Shown here: positions 1-6,106 of the stretch, one piece after another | Position numbering within the stretch: position 1 is the first letter of the stretch | How the letters are laid out: each line of letters begins with the position of its first letter | Assembly: GCA_900768425.1 (NCBI GenBank) | Contig: CAAGCR010000083.1 | Coordinates: forward strand, 1-11,377 | Source of the DNA: Clostridia bacterium | GTDB taxonomy: Bacteria; Bacillota; Clostridia; Christensenellales; UBA1242 | Direction: 5' to 3' | DNA length: 11,377 nucleotides | The notes under the pieces: model-generated | Databases searched by the model: none | What the model was told of the DNA's origin: nothing | Seen by the model: only the letters and a program-made list of their open reading frames with translations | Translations under genes and position numbers: made by a program

Positions 1-382
1 TTTTTATGTGCATAAATTCTTCAAGACTTAAAAGTTTCTTTTTTTCGGATATGTCATAAGTTAAAAGTCCGTTTTGACCTTGGATAAATGCGAGTTCGTA
101 CTCGGCACAGTCTAAACCTATTTGGTCACAAAGTTTTTTGCATAAAAGTTCGTTCACCATACGAATATTACGAAGTTCTTTGCCGTAATCAGAATCATAA
201 GTTTTAAAAATTGCTTTGCCTTTTGGCGTGAAAAACCACTTATCGCCATAGGTTTCGGAAGATATACCTATTGACCTTGTGCCACATTTTCTATCATCTG
301 TGACATAAAGTTCAATATTAACCCCCTTTGCTAATTTGATATTATTAAACTTAGATAAATTTTTTAAAATACCTTTTTCCAT
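1..382 (-). CDS. Probable HipA/CtkA-like kinase, N-terminal part only (runs off the left edge)
   Basis: ATG at 382-380, 11 nt after the 82-aa gene, with an AAGGGGAT ribosome site 7 nt upstream that overlaps that gene's TAA. The frame is open to base 1, showing 127 codons. Visible features are a W-F-F-T-P-K-G segment (about 49-55), A-I-F-K-T-Y with a possible ATP-binding Lys60, a Glu-containing helix V-N-E-L-L (76-80), then G-L-D-C-A-E-Y-E-L-A (89-98) and G-L-L-T-Y-D-I. That order (lysine strand, E-helix, 'lGl..a.YeLa', 'G..s.d') resembles HipA/CtkA-type serine/threonine kinases. The catalytic D..N and metal-binding Asp would lie beyond the edge, so activity cannot be judged. It is last in the rsgA-rpe operon as seen here. 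Family assignment comes from memory of the pattern and is moderate only; an unrelated kinase-fold or unknown protein is possible. Confidence 0.55.
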   Translation of the reverse strand, partial: MEKGILKNLSKFNNIKLAKGVNIELYVTDDRKCGTRSIGISSETYGDKWFFTPKGKAIFKTYDSDYGKELRNIRMVNELLCKKLCDQIGLDCAEYELAFIQGQNGLLTYDISEKKKLLSLEEFMHIK

Positions 383-393
383 AATAGATCCCC

Positions 394-642
394 TTATTTG
401 CAATAAGTAAGATTAACTTTTTTATATAGACCATCTATAACTTCGTATAGATAATTGACTAGCGAGTCATTAATTGATTGTGGAAGGTCGTTGACATCTT
501 TTGTGTTTAATATTTTAGTTATTAATTGATGTTGCAAAACCGACAAGTCAATACACTCCCATTTTTCATCTGACATATATTCATTTAGTCTTTTTTGAGT
601 GTTATTTAACCATTCTTGATTTCTTATAATATTTGTATTCAT
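394..642 (-). CDS. Unrecognised 82-aa protein between rpe and the kinase-like gene
   Basis: The ATG (642-640) directly abuts the TAG of rpe (645-643), giving TAGATG. An AGGAG site (652-656) lies inside the end of rpe 9 nt upstream, so it is translated from the same message and probably coupled to rpe. The product is soluble-looking and probably mostly helical, with no signal peptide or membrane segment, two tryptophans near the N-terminus, and a Gln/Leu/Ile-rich middle (VLQHQLITKIL). No helix-turn-helix of HipB type is evident. I do not recognise the family. Its position 11 nt before a kinase-like gene suggests a partner or small regulator of that protein, but this is inference from spacing alone. 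Coding status is well supported by the ribosome site and tight packing. Confidence 0.75.
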   Translation of the reverse strand: MNTNIIRNQEWLNNTQKRLNEYMSDEKWECIDLSVLQHQLITKILNTKDVNDLPQSINDSLVNYLYEVIDGLYKKVNLTYCK

Positions 643-1302
643 CTACTTTAACTCCTGAATTGCCCTTGCTCTATCTTCTGAGTTGTATACATAACTGCCA
701 GATACAATAATATCTGCACCTAAGGTTTTTAGTCGTTTAGATACTTCCGGTACAATGCCACCATCTACTTCAATTTTAAATCTAGCACCATAGTCTTCAC
801 GAATTTGTTTTAATTTTTTAACTTTTACATAAGTGCTTTCTTTAAAGCGTTGTCCGCTTTGCCCCGGAATAACACTCATTACTAAAACTAAATCGGCATA
901 AGCGATATATGGCATTACTTCGCAAACTTCAGTGCCCGGATTAATTGCCACACCGGCGATTGCACCTTTTTTGCTTATAAGTTTTAAACACTTAATTAAA
1001 TTGTTTTTATTTTTAAACGCTTCATAGTGAACTGTTACAATTTGTGCCCCGGCATTTATATATTTTTCAACCAAATTTAAAGGTTCGTTTACCATAAGAT
1101 GAACATCTAATGGCAACAATGTCTTTAAATAAATTTGTCTTACGGTTTCATAGTTTATTGTATCGCGTGATACAAAATTTTTGCTCATTACATCGCAATG
1201 AACATAATCGGCTATGTTATTTAGTTTTTTCACATAAGACAATAATTCTTCTTCATTTGGAACAGGATCTGTTGATGGAGCAACCTTTAAAAAATTAACC
1301 AT
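643..1302 (-). CDS. rpe: Ribulose-phosphate 3-epimerase
   Basis: 219 aa, normal for the family. Interconverts ribulose-5-phosphate and xylulose-5-phosphate in the cytosolic pentose-phosphate pathway; a TIM barrel with a divalent metal. The metal ligands/acid-base residues are all present: His35 and Asp37 (V-H-C-D-V-M), His68 (D-V-H-L-M), Asp180 (E-V-D-G-G). Also recognisable are A-P-S at 8-10, T-V-H-Y-E-A (90-95), a phosphate-loop-like M-S-V-I-P-G-Q-S-G-Q (142-151) and V-S-G-S near the C-terminus. Departures from the usual sequence: 'DVMDG.FVPN' reads DVMSKNFVSR, 'PGFGGQ' reads PGQSGQ, and the 'SILSAD' segment is replaced by a charged stretch. The ATG overlaps the end of rsgA by 8 bp, with only a weak GTGGGT upstream, so translation is probably coupled. 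A related sugar-phosphate epimerase (e.g. allulose-6-phosphate) cannot be excluded, but the rsgA neighbourhood favours rpe. Confidence 0.9.
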   Translation of the reverse strand: MVNFLKVAPSTDPVPNEEELLSYVKKLNNIADYVHCDVMSKNFVSRDTINYETVRQIYLKTLLPLDVHLMVNEPLNLVEKYINAGAQIVTVHYEAFKNKNNLIKCLKLISKKGAIAGVAINPGTEVCEVMPYIAYADLVLVMSVIPGQSGQRFKESTYVKVKKLKQIREDYGARFKIEVDGGIVPEVSKRLKTLGADIIVSGSYVYNSEDRARAIQELK

Positions 1303-2167
1303 GCGTTTTTACCCACTTTTCGTTTAATACTCTATATATTTCTTTATACCTTAAATATCTATTTTTGTCAAGTTTGCCGTTGCTTATTTGCTGTTTTACG
1401 GCACAATCTTTTATATCTTCTTTTGTATGTGTGCAAGATTTGTATTTGCAAGCATCCATAACTTTTACATAGTCAGGATAATAATATGGCAATTCATAGT
1501 ATGCAATAGGCAACAATTTTTCATCTAAACTTGTAAAACCGGCGGTGTCGGTTATATAGCAGTCGTCCTCGTAAAATATTTCGCAATGGCGTGTTGTGTT
1601 TTTACCTTTTTCGTTTTTTATGGATATTTCACCTTCTTTACTTGCGTGTTTTTGCATAATGCTATTAACCAAAGCGGACTTACCTACTGCCGACTGTCCG
1701 GCAAATGCACACAACTTACCTTTTATAACTTTTTTAAGTTTTTCCACACCTTCACCGGTTTTAGCATTGGTGAAAATAATATGATTTACAACGGGAGTAT
1801 ATACTTTTTTTACATACTCAGTTATTCCATTATCTAAATCTATTTTATTCACAACAATTATTGGTTCAACACCATAGCAAAGAGAAAACAAAATCAATTT
1901 ATCAACAATTGCATAATCCGGTTCAGGTATTTGTGCTAGTGTTATAACCAAAACATCTAAATTACAAAGCGGTGGTCTTATAAAAATATTTTTTCTATCG
2001 GCTATTTTTTCTATGGTTGCCGGATTATTATTAGTGTCTATTTCTACCCTATCACCAACAAATACACCTTTATCTTTTAGGTTTTTGCGTGCAACACAAA
2101 TATAGGCAGAATCATCTACCTTAACCCAAAATTTATCCGCCAGTTTTTTAAACACTAAACCTTGCAA
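1295..2167 (-). CDS. rsgA: Small ribosomal subunit biogenesis GTPase RsgA (circularly permuted)
   Basis: 290 aa, full length. RsgA binds the 30S subunit late in assembly and hydrolyses GTP to help release or check it. Order of parts: N-terminal OB-fold (about 1-65); G4 N-K-I-D at 107-110 preceding G1 G-Q-S-A-V-G-K-S at 157-164, the permuted order diagnostic of the family; switch I G-K-N-T-T-R at 188-193; G3 D-T-A-G-F at 207-211; C-terminal zinc motif Cys240, Cys245, His247, Cys255; and the terminal R-Y-x-x-Y helix. Two motif residues differ from the common forms (GxSGVGKS, DTPGF): Ala160 and Ala209. The start is TTG at 2167-2165, chosen because AGGAG (2174-2178) sits 6 nt upstream. First gene of the rsgA-rpe operon here. 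Confidence 0.96.
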   Translation of the reverse strand: MQGLVFKKLADKFWVKVDDSAYICVARKNLKDKGVFVGDRVEIDTNNNPATIEKIADRKNIFIRPPLCNLDVLVITLAQIPEPDYAIVDKLILFSLCYGVEPIIVVNKIDLDNGITEYVKKVYTPVVNHIIFTNAKTGEGVEKLKKVIKGKLCAFAGQSAVGKSALVNSIMQKHASKEGEISIKNEKGKNTTRHCEIFYEDDCYITDTAGFTSLDEKLLPIAYYELPYYYPDYVKVMDACKYKSCTHTKEDIKDCAVKQQISNGKLDKNRYLRYKEIYRVLNEKWVKTHG

Positions 2168-2370
2168 TTATTTCTCCTTTTTGTTGTTTATTTTTTATTT
2201 TTGTTTGTTTTTTTTATTGGAAAAACTTTTTTATAAAAAAGATTTTTCCAAACCTTTTCAAAAAATTTTTAATATTTTTATTATTATTTAATAAATTAAA
2301 ATTTTTTGTAGTTTTAGTTTTATTTTGCAGTTTTAATTATAGTTTAAAATATTACTATTTTTTTCAATAA
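2168..2370. other. AT-only region upstream of rsgA with one imperfect hairpin
   Basis: About 200 bp of almost pure A/T. One hairpin at 2219-2249 pairs GGAAAAAC-TTTTTT with AAAAAA-G-(A bulge)-TTTTTCC, about 14 bp with a 2-nt loop. It lies in the presumed rsgA leader and no T-run follows it on either strand, so I do not call it a terminator. A TATAAT is present on the minus strand (2341-2336), but the nearest TTGAAA (2367-2362) is 20 bp away, too far for a confident promoter. No gene is seen. Confidence 0.5.
2174..2178 (-). promoter_or_regulatory. Ribosome binding site fixing the TTG start of rsgA
   Basis: The minus strand reads AAGGAG followed by AAATAA and TTG. The 6-nt spacing is ideal for TTG at 2167. 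No in-frame ATG nearby has a comparable site. Confidence 0.8.
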
Positions 2371-2552
2371 GCAGGGAAACCCCTCAGTCATTTACTTTCG
2401 TAAATGCCAGCCCCCCTGACAGGGGGCGAAAGTATGTGATTACTCAAAGATTGATGTTAATGCAAAAGTTTATGATTGCTTAAAGTTATTTATAATTTAA
2501 CCATAATTCATCAGTCATCAATCATCATTTTTCATTTGTTGTATTAACAACA
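2371..2552 (+). repeat. Composite triple-hairpin repeat, copy A
   Basis: Starts GCAGGGAAACCCCTCAGT. Hairpin 1 (2389-2406): CATTTAC/GTAAATG with a TTTC loop. Hairpin 2 (2410-2427): GCCCCC/GGGGGC. A variable AT-rich middle follows, then a linker built from ATTCATCAGTCATCA-type units, then hairpin 3 (2537-2552): TGTTGT-ATTA-ACAACA. The same order is seen in three other intergenic copies. A further linker unit without hairpin 3 (about 2557-2590) leads directly into copy B. Confidence 0.85.
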
Positions 2553-2597
2553 TCAATAATTCATCAGTCATCAGCCATCATTATTCATTAAATAATA

Positions 2598-2734
2598 AAC
2601 CTCTCAGTCTTTCACTTCGTGAAATCCAGCTCCCCTTAGCAGGGGAGCAAAAATTTAGGTTATAATTTAAATATTTTAATTAGACAATAATTCATCAGTC
2701 ATCAGTATTCATTATTCATTTATTGCATTAGCAA
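2598..2734 (+). repeat. Composite triple-hairpin repeat, copy B
   Basis: Starts AACCTCTCAGTC. Hairpin 1 (2610-2624): TTTCAC/GTGAAA with a TTC loop. Hairpin 2 (2629-2648): GCTCCCCT/AGGGGAGC with a TAGC loop. Linker with TTCATCAGTCATCAG. Hairpin 3 (2723-2734): TTGC-ATTA-GCAA. The linker at 2683-2713 is identical over 31 nt to the reverse complement of 3437-3467 in copy D. A degenerate linker unit follows (about 2740-2790). Confidence 0.85.
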
Positions 2735-2807
2735 CTCAACCTTAATTCATCATTATTCAGTCATCATTCTTCAATTATTACCATAACAATGTCTTTTGTT
2801 AATTTTC

Positions 2808-2836
2808 TTCACTGCGGACTGCAAGTCCGTTCACTG
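2808..2836 (+). repeat. TTCACTG-flanked hairpin module (single unit)
   Basis: TTCACTG (2808-2814), stem CGGACT (2815-2820), loop GCA, stem AGTCCG (2824-2829), TTCACTG (2830-2836). It has the same architecture as the array at 6373-6470 with a different stem sequence, and like that array it lies downstream of a composite repeat copy. Confidence 0.7.
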
Positions 2837-2868
2837 AAATTAATTTGCTTGTAAATGCAAATTAATTT
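2837..2868. repeat. Perfect 12-bp inverted repeat at the 3' end of def
   Basis: AAATTAATTTGC (2837-2848), 8-nt loop, GCAAATTAATTT (2857-2868). It overlaps the def stop codon (2864-2862). No T-run follows on the minus strand, so it is at best a weak terminator or an mRNA 3'-end stabiliser for def. Confidence 0.55.
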
Positions 2869-3308
2869 CTTTTTTCTGCTTTGTCTAAAAATAGAATACC
2901 GTTTAGGTGGTCTATTTCGTGGCATAGGCAACGGGCTAGCCATTTTTCACCTGTTAAAATTATGTTATAACCAAAGCGGTCTTGGGCTTTTACGGTTACT
3001 TTGTATGGGCGTTTCACATACTCTCTTGCTTTGCCACAAGATAAACAACTTTCTTGTTCTAGGTCCTCACCTTCTTCTTTTATTATTTCAGGATTAATAA
3101 GTTCAAAAAACATATCATTTACATCCATAACAATAACGCGTTTAAGCACACCAACTTGTGGAGCGGCAAGTCCCATTCCATCAAACTCGTACATTGTTTC
3201 TTTCATATCATCTAAGAGTTCACCTAATTTTTCATCAAAGACTGTTACAGTCTTGCTCTTTTTTCTTAATAAGTCATCTCCCATTTTTACAATTTTTCTT
3301 ACTGCCAT
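2862..3308 (-). CDS. def: Peptide deformylase
   Basis: 148 aa from the ATG at 3308-3306. Removes the N-terminal formyl group from nascent proteins; a metalloenzyme acting at the ribosome. All three family motifs are present in order: G-M-G-L-A-A-P-Q-V-G (motif 1), E-S-C-L-S (motif 2, with the metal-binding Cys; usually EGCLS), and H-E-I-D-H-L-N-G (motif 3, two metal His and catalytic Glu). Length matches bacterial deformylases. A TTG two codons upstream (3314-3312) is less likely as start: AGGA (3317-3320) is 8 nt from the ATG but only 2 nt from the TTG. It stands alone; fmt, its usual partner, is not next to it. Ends with an inverted repeat. Confidence 0.95.
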   Translation of the reverse strand: MAVRKIVKMGDDLLRKKSKTVTVFDEKLGELLDDMKETMYEFDGMGLAAPQVGVLKRVIVMDVNDMFFELINPEIIKEEGEDLEQESCLSCGKAREYVKRPYKVTVKAQDRFGYNIILTGEKWLARCLCHEIDHLNGILFLDKAEKRN

Positions 3309-3316
3309 ATTCAATT

Positions 3317-3320
3317 TCCT
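3317..3320 (-). promoter_or_regulatory. Ribosome binding site fixing the ATG start of def
   Basis: The minus strand reads AAAAGGAAATTGAATATG. AGGA is 8 nt from ATG 3308, supporting it over the TTG at 3314. Confidence 0.7.
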
Positions 3321-3335
3321 TTTAATTTACCTAAT

Positions 3336-3364
3336 AGTATACATTTTTTTTAAAAAATAAGCAA
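3336..3364 (-). promoter_or_regulatory. Promoter of def
   Basis: On the minus strand, -35 TTGCTT (3364-3359), 17-bp A/T spacer, -10 TATACT (3341-3336). The transcript would start near 3329, leaving a leader of about 20 nt that contains the def ribosome site. An extra small hairpin of the repeat family, TATGTT-GCT-AACATA (3371-3385), sits immediately upstream of the -35 box. Confidence 0.65.
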
Positions 3365-3415
3365 GTATATTATGTTGCTAACATAATAATGAATGCCTGT
3401 GATAGATGAATTGCG

Positions 3416-3561
3416 TTGCTAATGTAGCAAATGAAGAATGAATACTGATGACTGATGAATTATTGTCATATTAGAAAAAATCAAGTTATCACCTATATTT
3501 TTGCTCCCGAACTCGAGGGGAGCTGGATTTCAAAAACTTGTTTTTGAAAGGCTGAGAGGTT
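3416..3561 (-). repeat. Composite triple-hairpin repeat, copy D (reverse orientation)
   Basis: On the minus strand it starts AACCTCTCAG (3561-3552). Hairpin 1 (3549-3528) is a perfect 10-bp stem TTTCAAAAAC/GTTTTTGAAA with a 2-nt loop. Hairpin 2 (3523-3503) is GCTCCC/GGGAGC. The TTCATCAGTCATCAG linker follows, then hairpin 3 (3430-3416) TTGCT-ACATT-AGCAA. Same order as copies A-C. It lies between the def promoter and the terminator of the 214-aa gene. Confidence 0.85.
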
Positions 3562-3568
3562 AATTAAT

Positions 3569-3594
3569 AAAAAACTCCGAGCAACTGCTCGGAG
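3569..3594 (-). terminator. Rho-independent terminator of the 214-aa secreted-protein gene
   Basis: A 9-bp GC-rich stem CTCCGAGCA/TGCTCGGAG (3575-3583 and 3586-3594) with a 2-nt loop. Read on the minus strand it is followed by TTTTTTATT, the U-run expected for the gene ending at 3675, about 80 nt upstream. A-rich sequence on the other side makes weak plus-strand termination possible. Confidence 0.85.
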
Positions 3595-3674
3595 AAAAAT
3601 AATTTTTTTAGGGATTTTTATTTAGGACTTTATTTGGTTTGTTTCTTATTTTGTCTTTGTTTTATTACTGTTAG

Positions 3675-4319
3675 TTAAGCAACAACTGCTGTTAAAGCAA
3701 ATGTTGGTGCAAAGTTAATTTCAGTATTAGCAGAAGCATCAACTAGTTTAAATGTTACAACATATGTAAAAGTAGCAGTCTCAGCACCTGCTGTAGTACA
3801 CTCGTACTCATTTTCTGATGTTAGCGTTGTACCCTTATGTTCACGAGAAATAATTTCAGTACCGCCCTCAGATACTCCATTTGTGCTATTATCAGTTACT
3901 TTAACTTTTAATTTGTCTGCTGCCAAGTTTTTGATAGTTATTGTATATACAACAACATCATTAACAACTGCTTCTTTATTAAATGTATATTCACCTAATT
4001 TAATGACATTTTCACCAACCAAATTTAATGCTGCTTCACCTGGGTTTTGGCTTCCTTTCCAAGTTTGTTTTATAAAACCTGTTTCAGTACCATCTTCTGT
4101 TTTACCTGCTGAAACACCATCACTTTTAAAGTCAACATGGTTTTCAGTATATTTGACTTCTACTGTGTATTCCATCTTCACTTGACCTGTTACCGTGTAA
4201 ATCACTTTAGATGATACACCAAAGTTTGCGCTTGATGCTGCCCAAACACCGAATGCCAATAGGGCTACTGCTAAGCAAAGTGATGCGATTGTTGAAAATA
4301 ATTTTACTTTCTTCTTCAT
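3675..4319 (-). CDS. Secreted SipW/TasA-like protein (214 aa)
   Basis: N-terminus MKKK then a hydrophobic segment I-A-S-L-C-L-A-V-A-L-L-A-F-G-V-W-A (11-27) directly followed by A-S-S-A-N-F-G-V. This resembles the signal peptides handled by SipW-type signal peptidases in TasA/camelysin-like proteins. The rest is rich in Thr, Val and charged residues and looks all-beta. A V-V-N-D-V-V-V-Y-T-I-T-I-K-N segment (118-131) matches a segment of the BspA-like protein at the right edge (see findings). No LPXTG or C-terminal membrane anchor, so the product is probably released or polymerises at the surface. Ribosome site AAGGGGAT lies 6 nt before the ATG; a TATAAT is at 4368-4363 and a strong terminator follows. 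A fibre- or biofilm-matrix role is inferred from the family resemblance only. Confidence 0.7.
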   Translation of the reverse strand: MKKKVKLFSTIASLCLAVALLAFGVWAASSANFGVSSKVIYTVTGQVKMEYTVEVKYTENHVDFKSDGVSAGKTEDGTETGFIKQTWKGSQNPGEAALNLVGENVIKLGEYTFNKEAVVNDVVVYTITIKNLAADKLKVKVTDNSTNGVSEGGTEIISREHKGTTLTSENEYECTTAGAETATFTYVVTFKLVDASANTEINFAPTFALTAVVA

Positions 4320-4362
4320 TTTTTATCCCCTTTTAAAATAAATGTCGTGTTTAGATTTGTTA

Positions 4363-4368
4363 ATTATA
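4363..4368 (-). promoter_or_regulatory. Candidate -10 box for the 214-aa secreted-protein gene
   Basis: Consensus TATAAT on the minus strand, 44 nt before the ATG at 4319. The hexamer 17 bp upstream (TAGGAC) is a poor -35, so either an activator assists or the promoter is weak. Confidence 0.45.
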
Positions 4369-4493
4369 GATACATTTTGTTGTAAGTCCTAAAAACAACA
4401 AGTGTTCTATCATTGAATAAATCTTGAAATATTTTAATTAATCAAATTGCCGTGAGATTAATCAAATATTTTTGTAATAGGACGCGACAGCCC

Positions 4494-4522
4494 TTTACAA
4501 TCGGCAACTATTTATTGATATT
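4494..4522 (+). promoter_or_regulatory. Candidate promoter for the XRE gene
   Basis: TTTACA (4494-4499), 17 bp, GATATT (4517-4522, 4/6 match to TATAAT). The start would fall near 4529, just at the first full operator copy, giving a leader of about 125 nt. An alternative -10 near 4612-4620 (AGTATATA) lacks a matching -35. Weak call. Confidence 0.35.
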
Positions 4523-4602
4523 TACTCTATCAACTATTTGGTTGCACTTATATTATAACGCAACCGTTTGGTCGAGTCAACCATTTTGCAACTGTTTGGT
4601 TG
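4505..4602 (+). promoter_or_regulatory. Operator-like array: about five copies of CAAC-N6-GTTG
   Basis: Copies: 4505-4518 CAACTATTTATTGA (partial), 4531-4544 CAACTATTTGGTTG, 4561-4574 CAACCGTTTGGTCG, 4578-4591 CAACCATTTTGCAA (half-matched), 4589-4602 CAACTGTTTGGTTG. The motif is an imperfect dyad with CAAC and GTTG half-sites 6 bp apart. It ends 51 bp before the XRE gene and lies in the divergent region, so binding could control both the XRE/metzincin side and the 214-aa gene. Binding by the XRE protein is inferred from proximity and symmetry. Confidence 0.6.
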
Positions 4603-4653
4603 TATTTTTTTTAGTATATAGGAAAAAACACATATATATGGAGGTAAAATAAG

Positions 4654-4857
4654 ATGTATACATTTTGTGAGCGTTTAAAAGAGTTACGCGAAGAAAAAAA
4701 ATTATCATATAAAAAGTTGGCAAAAGAAACAGGATTTAGTGATACTGCCCTTGGCAGATGGGAGCGTGGCACACAAATTCCGAACATAGAAACATTAATT
4801 GTTTTATGTCAATATTTCAAAGTTTCATCGGACTATATGTTAGGGTTAGAAGATTAA
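4654..4857 (+). CDS. Small XRE/Cro-type transcriptional regulator (67 aa)
   Basis: Almost the whole protein is one HTH_3 domain: helix 1 F-C-E-R-L-K-E-L-R-E-E-K, turn K-L-S-Y-K-K-L-A, recognition-type helix T-G-F-S-D-T-A-L-G-R-W-E-R-G, then I-P-N-I-E-T-L-I-V-L-C-Q-Y-F-K-V-S-S-D-Y-M-L-G. This is the typical Cro/CI/SinR-like pattern 'sd..i.rwE.G...P....l..la..f.vs.dyLlg'. No extra domain, so it probably dimerises through this domain. Start ATG 4654 has GGAGG with a 9-nt spacer. An operator-like array lies just upstream, suggesting autoregulation. The secreted metzincin gene starts 71 nt downstream on the same strand, with its own promoter. Confidence 0.92.
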   Translation: MYTFCERLKELREEKKLSYKKLAKETGFSDTALGRWERGTQIPNIETLIVLCQYFKVSSDYMLGLED

Positions 4858-4892
4858 TTAAAATTGCACTACCCTAATTTTGTTTTTCAATC

Positions 4893-4921
4893 TTGACTAA
4901 ATGGTTATTTGGGGGTAAAAT
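4893..4921 (+). promoter_or_regulatory. Promoter of the metzincin gene, apparently leaderless
   Basis: TTGACT (4893-4898), 17 bp, TAAAAT (4916-4921); both hexamers match consensus at 5 of 6 positions. The ATG at 4929 begins 8 nt after the -10 box (7 nt between), so transcription should start at or next to the ATG. The GGGGG run (4911-4915) is inside the spacer and 13 nt from the ATG, too far for a normal ribosome site. Confidence 0.6.
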
Positions 4922-4928
4922 AGATAAT

Positions 4929-6101
4929 ATGAAAAAAGGTATAATAAAAAAAATTATATGTGGTTTAGCAATATGTAGCACAGGTGTTGCTGCCTTAGGC
5001 TTAATTAATTGCTCAGTTTTAGACCAAGATCTTGTTGGCAACAAAAAATATCAAACTCAAGTTATGCAAGAACTTGATGCTGATATGCAAATTATGCAAG
5101 ATTATAGTTATCTTAATGGGCTTGATGCCAGTAAACTTGTCAAACTACGCCCTAATGATTCAAAAAAAATGTACATTAATATTGATGAAAGTATACAAGG
5201 CAGAGAAAGAGAAAACATCAAATCGTCCATAAATGATTTTAATGCTGTTTTTAAGAATATTAATGACTCATACAATTTTGTTATTTGTGAAAACAAAGAC
5301 GAGTCAATAGGCAATACTGCAATTAATTTTAAATATACAACATTACCTGAAAGTGTTTATGGTTTGACAGAAACTGCTGTAAATAAGCTCAATTATTTTA
5401 ACTTTAACACTCCAAAAGAAAATTGCTATATTATTGGTGCAACTATCTTTTTAGATTATAATATTTTCCCTCAACTTGCTGATGTTACGCAATTACAAAT
5501 TTTAAAACACGAAATTTTGCACACTCTTGGTTTTGCCGACCTTTACACCGGTTATGATGATGAAACAAGTTTAATGAATGTTGGCATAATGGGTGTATCT
5601 ACTAAATTTAGTCCTAACGATTTAAAAATGTTATATGTTGCGTATGGTAACAAACATATAAATAGTGATGGTTCATTCAATCAAGAAAAAATGAATGAAG
5701 TTAAAGCAAAAATTGATGCATATGAACAAAATTATTATAAATATTTAATTGATATTGTTAAAGACAACACAAAATATTCTTTTGAAGATTTAAACAATGA
5801 AGATTTAAACGATTTATCGTTCACAAAAAATAATGCAAGTATTACCATTAAAAACGGAGAATATGAGTACACCTTTAACGGCACTACTAAAAAAGGGAAA
5901 TTAGTGATTGGCGAAGATTATGCAATCATTCCAGATATAAAAAGAGCAAACAAATATAATAAAGGTTCTTTATATAACGACTTTTTAATAATCGCAAAAC
6001 GCAAAGGCAAGATTACTTGCTATGACATAGATATATATCATTCACTTACCGGTGAGCAAATAGACCAAGCCTCCTTGGGTATTGATATACATATGAATTA
6101 A
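4929..6101 (+). CDS. Secreted metzincin-type zinc protease
   Basis: 390 aa from ATG 4929; an upstream in-frame TTG at 4893 coincides with a -35 box and has no ribosome site. N-terminal signal: K-rich start, hydrophobic stretch 9-26, then L-I-N-C (25-28), which looks like a lipobox except for Asn at -1. The catalytic motif H-E-I-L-H-T-L-G-F-A-D (194-204) is HExxHxxGxxD, with Asp as third zinc ligand as in snapalysin-type metzincins. L-M-N-V-G-I-M-G (215-222) supplies a Met-turn candidate, followed by the helix-like F-S-P-N-D-L-K-M-L-Y. The C-terminal part (about 305-385) is beta-rich. Probably acts outside the cell, perhaps lipid-anchored; substrate unknown. The upstream XRE gene invites comparison with ImmR/ImmA, but ImmA is cytoplasmic and has a different motif. 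A possible 24-bp palindrome terminator lies just downstream. Confidence 0.8.
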   Translation: MKKGIIKKIICGLAICSTGVAALGLINCSVLDQDLVGNKKYQTQVMQELDADMQIMQDYSYLNGLDASKLVKLRPNDSKKMYINIDESIQGRERENIKSSINDFNAVFKNINDSYNFVICENKDESIGNTAINFKYTTLPESVYGLTETAVNKLNYFNFNTPKENCYIIGATIFLDYNIFPQLADVTQLQILKHEILHTLGFADLYTGYDDETSLMNVGIMGVSTKFSPNDLKMLYVAYGNKHINSDGSFNQEKMNEVKAKIDAYEQNYYKYLIDIVKDNTKYSFEDLNNEDLNDLSFTKNNASITIKNGEYEYTFNGTTKKGKLVIGEDYAIIPDIKRANKYNKGSLYNDFLIIAKRKGKITCYDIDIYHSLTGEQIDQASLGIDIHMN

Positions 6102-6106
6102 AAAAA

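Noticed and set aside
4447..4507. TTGCCG...CGGCAA inverted pair enclosing GGACGCGACAGCCC, considered as a riboswitch or attachment site
   Set aside because: No known riboswitch core could be matched and there is no tRNA or integrase; a 6-bp arm 50 bp apart is likely chance.
4452..4652. Plus-strand 66-codon frame before the XRE gene
   Set aside because: It runs through the operator array, has no ribosome site, and its composition looks like translated regulatory DNA; it ends just before the real XRE start.
4893..4895. TTG as start of the metzincin protein
   Set aside because: It is the first half of the -35 hexamer TTGACT and has no ribosome site; starting at 4929 gives a normal K-rich signal peptide.
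4654..6101. ImmR/ImmA-type mobile-element immunity pair
   Set aside because: The protease has an export signal and a metzincin HExxHxxGxxD motif rather than a cytoplasmic ImmA-type domain, and no integrase or conjugation genes are present.
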